Shown: in pieces, positions 5,923-7,376 of the stretch
Numbering within the stretch: position 1 is the stretch's first letter
Layout of the letters: every line of letters starts with the position of its first letter
Assembly: GCA_004376785.1 (NCBI GenBank)
Contig: SOIY01000334.1
Span: 1-7,376 of the forward strand
Reading direction: 5' to 3'
Origin: Candidatus Stahliibacteriota bacterium
GTDB taxonomy: Bacteria > Hydrothermota > Tepidihabitantia > SM23-42
DNA length: 7,376 bases
Notes under the pieces: model-generated
Databases searched by the model: none
What the model saw: only the letters and a program-made list of their open reading frames with translations
Told to the model about the DNA's origin: nothing
Program-made: the position numbers and the translations under genes

Positions 5923-6914
5923 AAAATCTCCCTTATGTCGATCTTTCCTGAACATCCACGATAACATCTTCCACAACCTGAACATGCATAAATACCTTCG
6001 TATTTGTTAAAATAGTTGAACTTACACTGGAAGCGATTCCAGAATCGCTCATCCAATTTACTCCGTGGATTGGCTCCACCGCCAACACGGGCATAGGCTG
6101 CATAATAGCATGCATCCCATGTTCTCACTCTTTCAAAATTCTTACCTCTTTTATAATCACTCAGTAAAAAGCAGTAACACGTAGGGCAGGCATGTAAACA
6201 AGCATGACATTCTACACAATCTTTCCGTGCATTATGCATTTTCTGTTTATCTGCTTTTTCAACCCGTTTGGGTAAATCCTTTTTAAAGGATTTCTTATTA
6301 ATCTTATTAAGCTTATTAATTGCATGCTTCCGGATTTTATCCCTTTGCTGTTGAACTTCTTTACTCGCTCCTGTAAACAGGTCTTCCATCTTATTTATAA
6401 TTTCATCGCCTTTTTTTGTAATGGCTTCAAATAGTAACCCGGAAGAAACTTGAGTAAAATTGATATCAGAGATACTTTCACAAAATGGGTTCAAACCGAC
6501 AAGATTACAAAAACAGCAGTCTTCTGGTTCTGGACAATCTGCTGAGATGATGATAGTATTTTCCCTTCTTTGTTTATAGCCAAAATCAATCGGCTCCCAA
6601 TCCAAAAAGACCTTATCATAAACATCAATTCCCCTGAGATCACAATTTTTGACGCCAACAAGATATTGCCGTTCTGTCTTTTTTTGTGCGTCCTTTGGAA
6701 ACTTTGCCACGACATCCCGACTTGGGAACAAAAAGTGTTTTATAGTTTCTACTGTTCTTATTTTTTCAAAATTTAGTTCAAATTTTTTATCCTTATCAAA
6801 TTTATTTAAATGTACCTTATCATCTTCAAAAACAGGATAAAAAACCGGACCATCTTCTGCTAATTTTGTAATAAAATGTATTATATTATCTGAGGGTAGT
6901 AGATAGAGTTTCAT
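5910..6914 (-). CDS. hydB: HydB-like iron-sulfur electron-transfer subunit (sulfhydrogenase beta / AsrA-like)
   Basis: Cytoplasmic electron carrier that in sulfhydrogenases and Asr sulfite reductases partners a HydG/AsrB flavoprotein, which is the next gene here. The N-terminal domain has the family motif GVKNCDLRGIDVYDKVF (residues 87-103) and a Cys cluster DCPEPEDCCFC (126-136) that could bind an extra cofactor. A Lys-rich helical linker spans about 185-230. The C-terminal half has two [4Fe-4S] motifs: C233-x2-C236-x2-C239-x3-C243-P, and C311-x2-C314-x2-C317-x3-C321. Between them lies the family block RTWDACYY...GGGANPR (about 264-284). In the second motif Ser replaces the usual Pro after the last Cys. 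It is 334 residues, full length. The start overlaps the protease gene by 29 bases and lacks a good ribosome binding site, but a consensus promoter ends 8 bases before the ATG. The family is clear; its pairing with a group 4 hydrogenase is what is unusual. The symbol is by similarity to sulfhydrogenase beta. Confidence 0.88.
   Translation of the reverse strand: MKLYLLPSDNIIHFITKLAEDGPVFYPVFEDDKVHLNKFDKDKKFELNFEKIRTVETIKHFLFPSRDVVAKFPKDAQKKTERQYLVGVKNCDLRGIDVYDKVFLDWEPIDFGYKQRRENTIIISADCPEPEDCCFCNLVGLNPFCESISDINFTQVSSGLLFEAITKKGDEIINKMEDLFTGASKEVQQQRDKIRKHAINKLNKINKKSFKKDLPKRVEKADKQKMHNARKDCVECHACLHACPTCYCFLLSDYKRGKNFERVRTWDACYYAAYARVGGGANPRSKLDERFWNRFQCKFNYFNKYEGIYACSGCGRCYRGCSGKIDIREILWNL
5928..5934 (-). 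promoter_or_regulatory. Ribosome binding site that decides the HydG-like start
   Basis: AAGGGAG on the minus strand ends 5 bases before the ATG at 5922-5920, inside the last codons of the HydB-like gene. It supports this start over the ATG at 5985, whose extra 21 residues (rich in Arg, Trp and Met) would be read in another frame of the HydB-like C-terminus. Confidence 0.8.
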
Positions 6915-7362
6915 AAGTTCTTATTATATTTAAATTTTTTTGCTTGTCAAGCGAATTTAAAATATCAATGATTCGATTGGCAATGGCTATTGTTTCATCA
7001 CTCAATCTCTCATAAGAATAAGGCTTAACCCCTAAAAACCATATGTGGGCATTAGTATTTTCTTTGAGATAGTGATAAATAGCACTAAATGGCAGATTGT
7101 GCGTCGAAATCGAAATTGGACTGCCTTGTAATATCTCTTTGTTCTTTAAAAGAACAGCCCCTGAATCTTGTTTCTTTATTGTATCTAAAAAAATTATCAG
7201 ATCAGGATGTAAATCGATAATTTTGTTAAGATAATTTTCAGGGTAGAGATTACAATCAATCTTCTTTATATTGTCGGTCTCTTGAATATTCTCTACAATA
7301 TATGGACCAAAAGCATCATCACCCCGCTCCTTATTCCCCATTCCGCAGAGAAGTATTTTCAT
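6886..7362 (-). CDS. hycI: Hydrogenase maturation protease, HycI/HyaD family (peptidase M52)
   Basis: Endopeptidase expected to cut the C-terminal tail from the [NiFe] hydrogenase large subunit once nickel is in place; it acts in the cytoplasm. The 158-residue length is normal for the family. The N-terminal signature GMGNKERGDDAFG (residues 7-19) is present. The three nickel-sensing ligands of E. coli HycI (Asp16, Asp62, His90) have counterparts in Asp16, Asp60 (in FLDT) and His88 (in STHNLPFS). It is the first gene seen of the operon, and its last 29 bases overlap the next gene. Its target is probably the large subunit at the other end of the window, which keeps a cleavable tail. No Shine-Dalgarno sequence precedes the ATG; a TATAAT lies 7 bases upstream instead. 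The last 20 or so residues are Lys/Asn-rich, and the DNA encoding them also holds a promoter for the next gene. Family assignment is firm; the exact substrate is inferred. Confidence 0.93.
   Translation of the reverse strand: MKILLCGMGNKERGDDAFGPYIVENIQETDNIKKIDCNLYPENYLNKIIDLHPDLIIFLDTIKKQDSGAVLLKNKEILQGSPISISTHNLPFSAIYHYLKENTNAHIWFLGVKPYSYERLSDETIAIANRIIDILNSLDKQKNLNIIRTYETLSTTLR
6923..6950 (-). promoter_or_regulatory. Perfect-consensus sigma-70 promoter for the structural genes
   Basis: On the minus strand TTGACA (6950-6945) is separated by 16 bases from TATAAT (6928-6923), matching both consensus hexamers exactly. The spacer is A/T-rich, with seven A in a row. The whole promoter is inside the 3' end of the protease gene, and the -10 box ends 8 bases before the ATG of the HydB-like gene, so transcription would start at about 6916, within a few bases of the start codon. 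GCTTGTCAAGC (plus strand, 6942-6952), an 11-base dyad, covers the -35 box and could serve as an operator. It would let the hydrogenase subunits be expressed apart from the protease. Confidence 0.65.
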
Positions 7363-7369
7363 TCAAACT

Positions 7370-7375
7370 ATTATA
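7370..7375 (-). promoter_or_regulatory. Possible -10 box just before the protease gene
   Basis: TATAAT on the minus strand, 7 bases before the protease ATG, where no ribosome binding site is seen. Transcription from it would begin at or next to the ATG, giving a leaderless message. The -35 region lies beyond the window, and in A+T-rich DNA a chance match is possible; the similar spacing at the consensus promoter before the HydB-like gene makes it worth recording. Confidence 0.35.
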
Positions 7376-7376
7376 T

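Noticed and set aside
5923..5985. Longer start for the HydG-like gene at 5985
   Set aside because: It would overlap the HydB-like gene by 76 bases and add 21 residues with no family match, while the ATG at 5922 has a good ribosome binding site.
5933..6115. Minus-strand frames at 5933-6115, 6491-6715 and 5031-5225
   Set aside because: Out-of-frame shadows of the HydB-like and HydG-like genes, whose own frames carry all the conserved cysteines.
6570..6840. Plus-strand open frames at 6570-6776 and 6649-6840
   Set aside because: Antisense to the conserved N-terminal domain of the HydB-like gene and overlapping each other in two frames; no motif.
3464..6914. Reading the locus as a formate hydrogenlyase
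   Set aside because: The molybdopterin-fold protein lacks the expected Cys/Sec, is short and has no in-frame TGA; the HydB/HydG pair points to NAD(P)H as the electron partner.
6923..6935. TTTAAATA as an archaeal TATA box
   Set aside because: Its centre is about 16 bases from the ATG, too close for the usual 25 or so bases to the start of transcription, while the bacterial -35/-10 pair fits exactly.
6942..6952. GCTTGTCAAGC next to seven T as a transcription terminator
   Set aside because: The stem is 5 bp around a single base, and on the minus strand it is followed by A rather than T; on the plus strand the T run comes before it.
1..7376. CRISPR arrays, tRNA or rRNA genes, transposase genes and riboswitches
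   Set aside because: None seen; almost every base belongs to one of the nine minus-strand genes.

Overview
The window is one strand of a tightly packed operon: nine genes, all on the minus strand, with adjacent genes overlapping or at most 11 bases apart and no gene-free stretch of any size. It encodes a membrane-bound, complex-I-related [NiFe] hydrogenase of group 4 (Ech/Hyc/Coo type) joined to an unusual electron-input module. The DNA is A+T-rich and uses many AUA and AGA codons. Most starts carry strong GGAGG-type ribosome binding sites, and one promoter matches the bacterial sigma-70 consensus exactly. Together these suggest an anaerobic bacterium, possibly from a poorly sampled phylum; the taxon cannot be fixed from this piece.

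Layout in transcription order (right to left): a HycI-type hydrogenase maturation protease (7362-6886); a HydB-like (sulfhydrogenase beta / AsrA-like) iron-sulfur protein (6914-5910); a HydG-like (sulfhydrogenase gamma / AsrB-like) FAD/NAD(P)/[2Fe-2S] reductase (5922-5041); a shortened molybdopterin-oxidoreductase-fold protein (5044-3464); a four-cluster polyferredoxin (3479-3009); then the hydrogenase core in Ech order: NuoH/EchB-like membrane subunit (3012-2092), NuoB/EchC-like small subunit (2080-1664), NuoC/EchD-like subunit (1664-1176) and NuoD/EchE-like Ni-binding large subunit (1179-4). A further gene probably starts at base 7 and runs off the left edge.

Inferred working model: NAD(P)H exchanges electrons with the HydG-like flavoprotein. 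The HydB-like protein, the single cluster of the molybdopterin-fold subunit and the polyferredoxin then carry them to the small subunit and the NiFe site, where protons are reduced to H2 or H2 is oxidised. The core sits on the membrane through the NuoH-like subunit and may pump ions. This looks like complex I rebuilt with a different NAD(P)H-input arm. The protease would remove the 33-residue tail of the large subunit after nickel insertion.

Two further points stand out. A 62-bp palindromic element with 8-bp inverted ends and a 4-bp direct repeat on each side sits in frame just after the start codon of the HydG-like gene; deleting 66 bp restores an ordinary N-terminus. A perfect TTGACA-N16-TATAAT promoter lies inside the 3' end of the protease gene, only 8 bases before the ATG of the HydB-like gene, which implies a nearly leaderless transcript for the structural genes.
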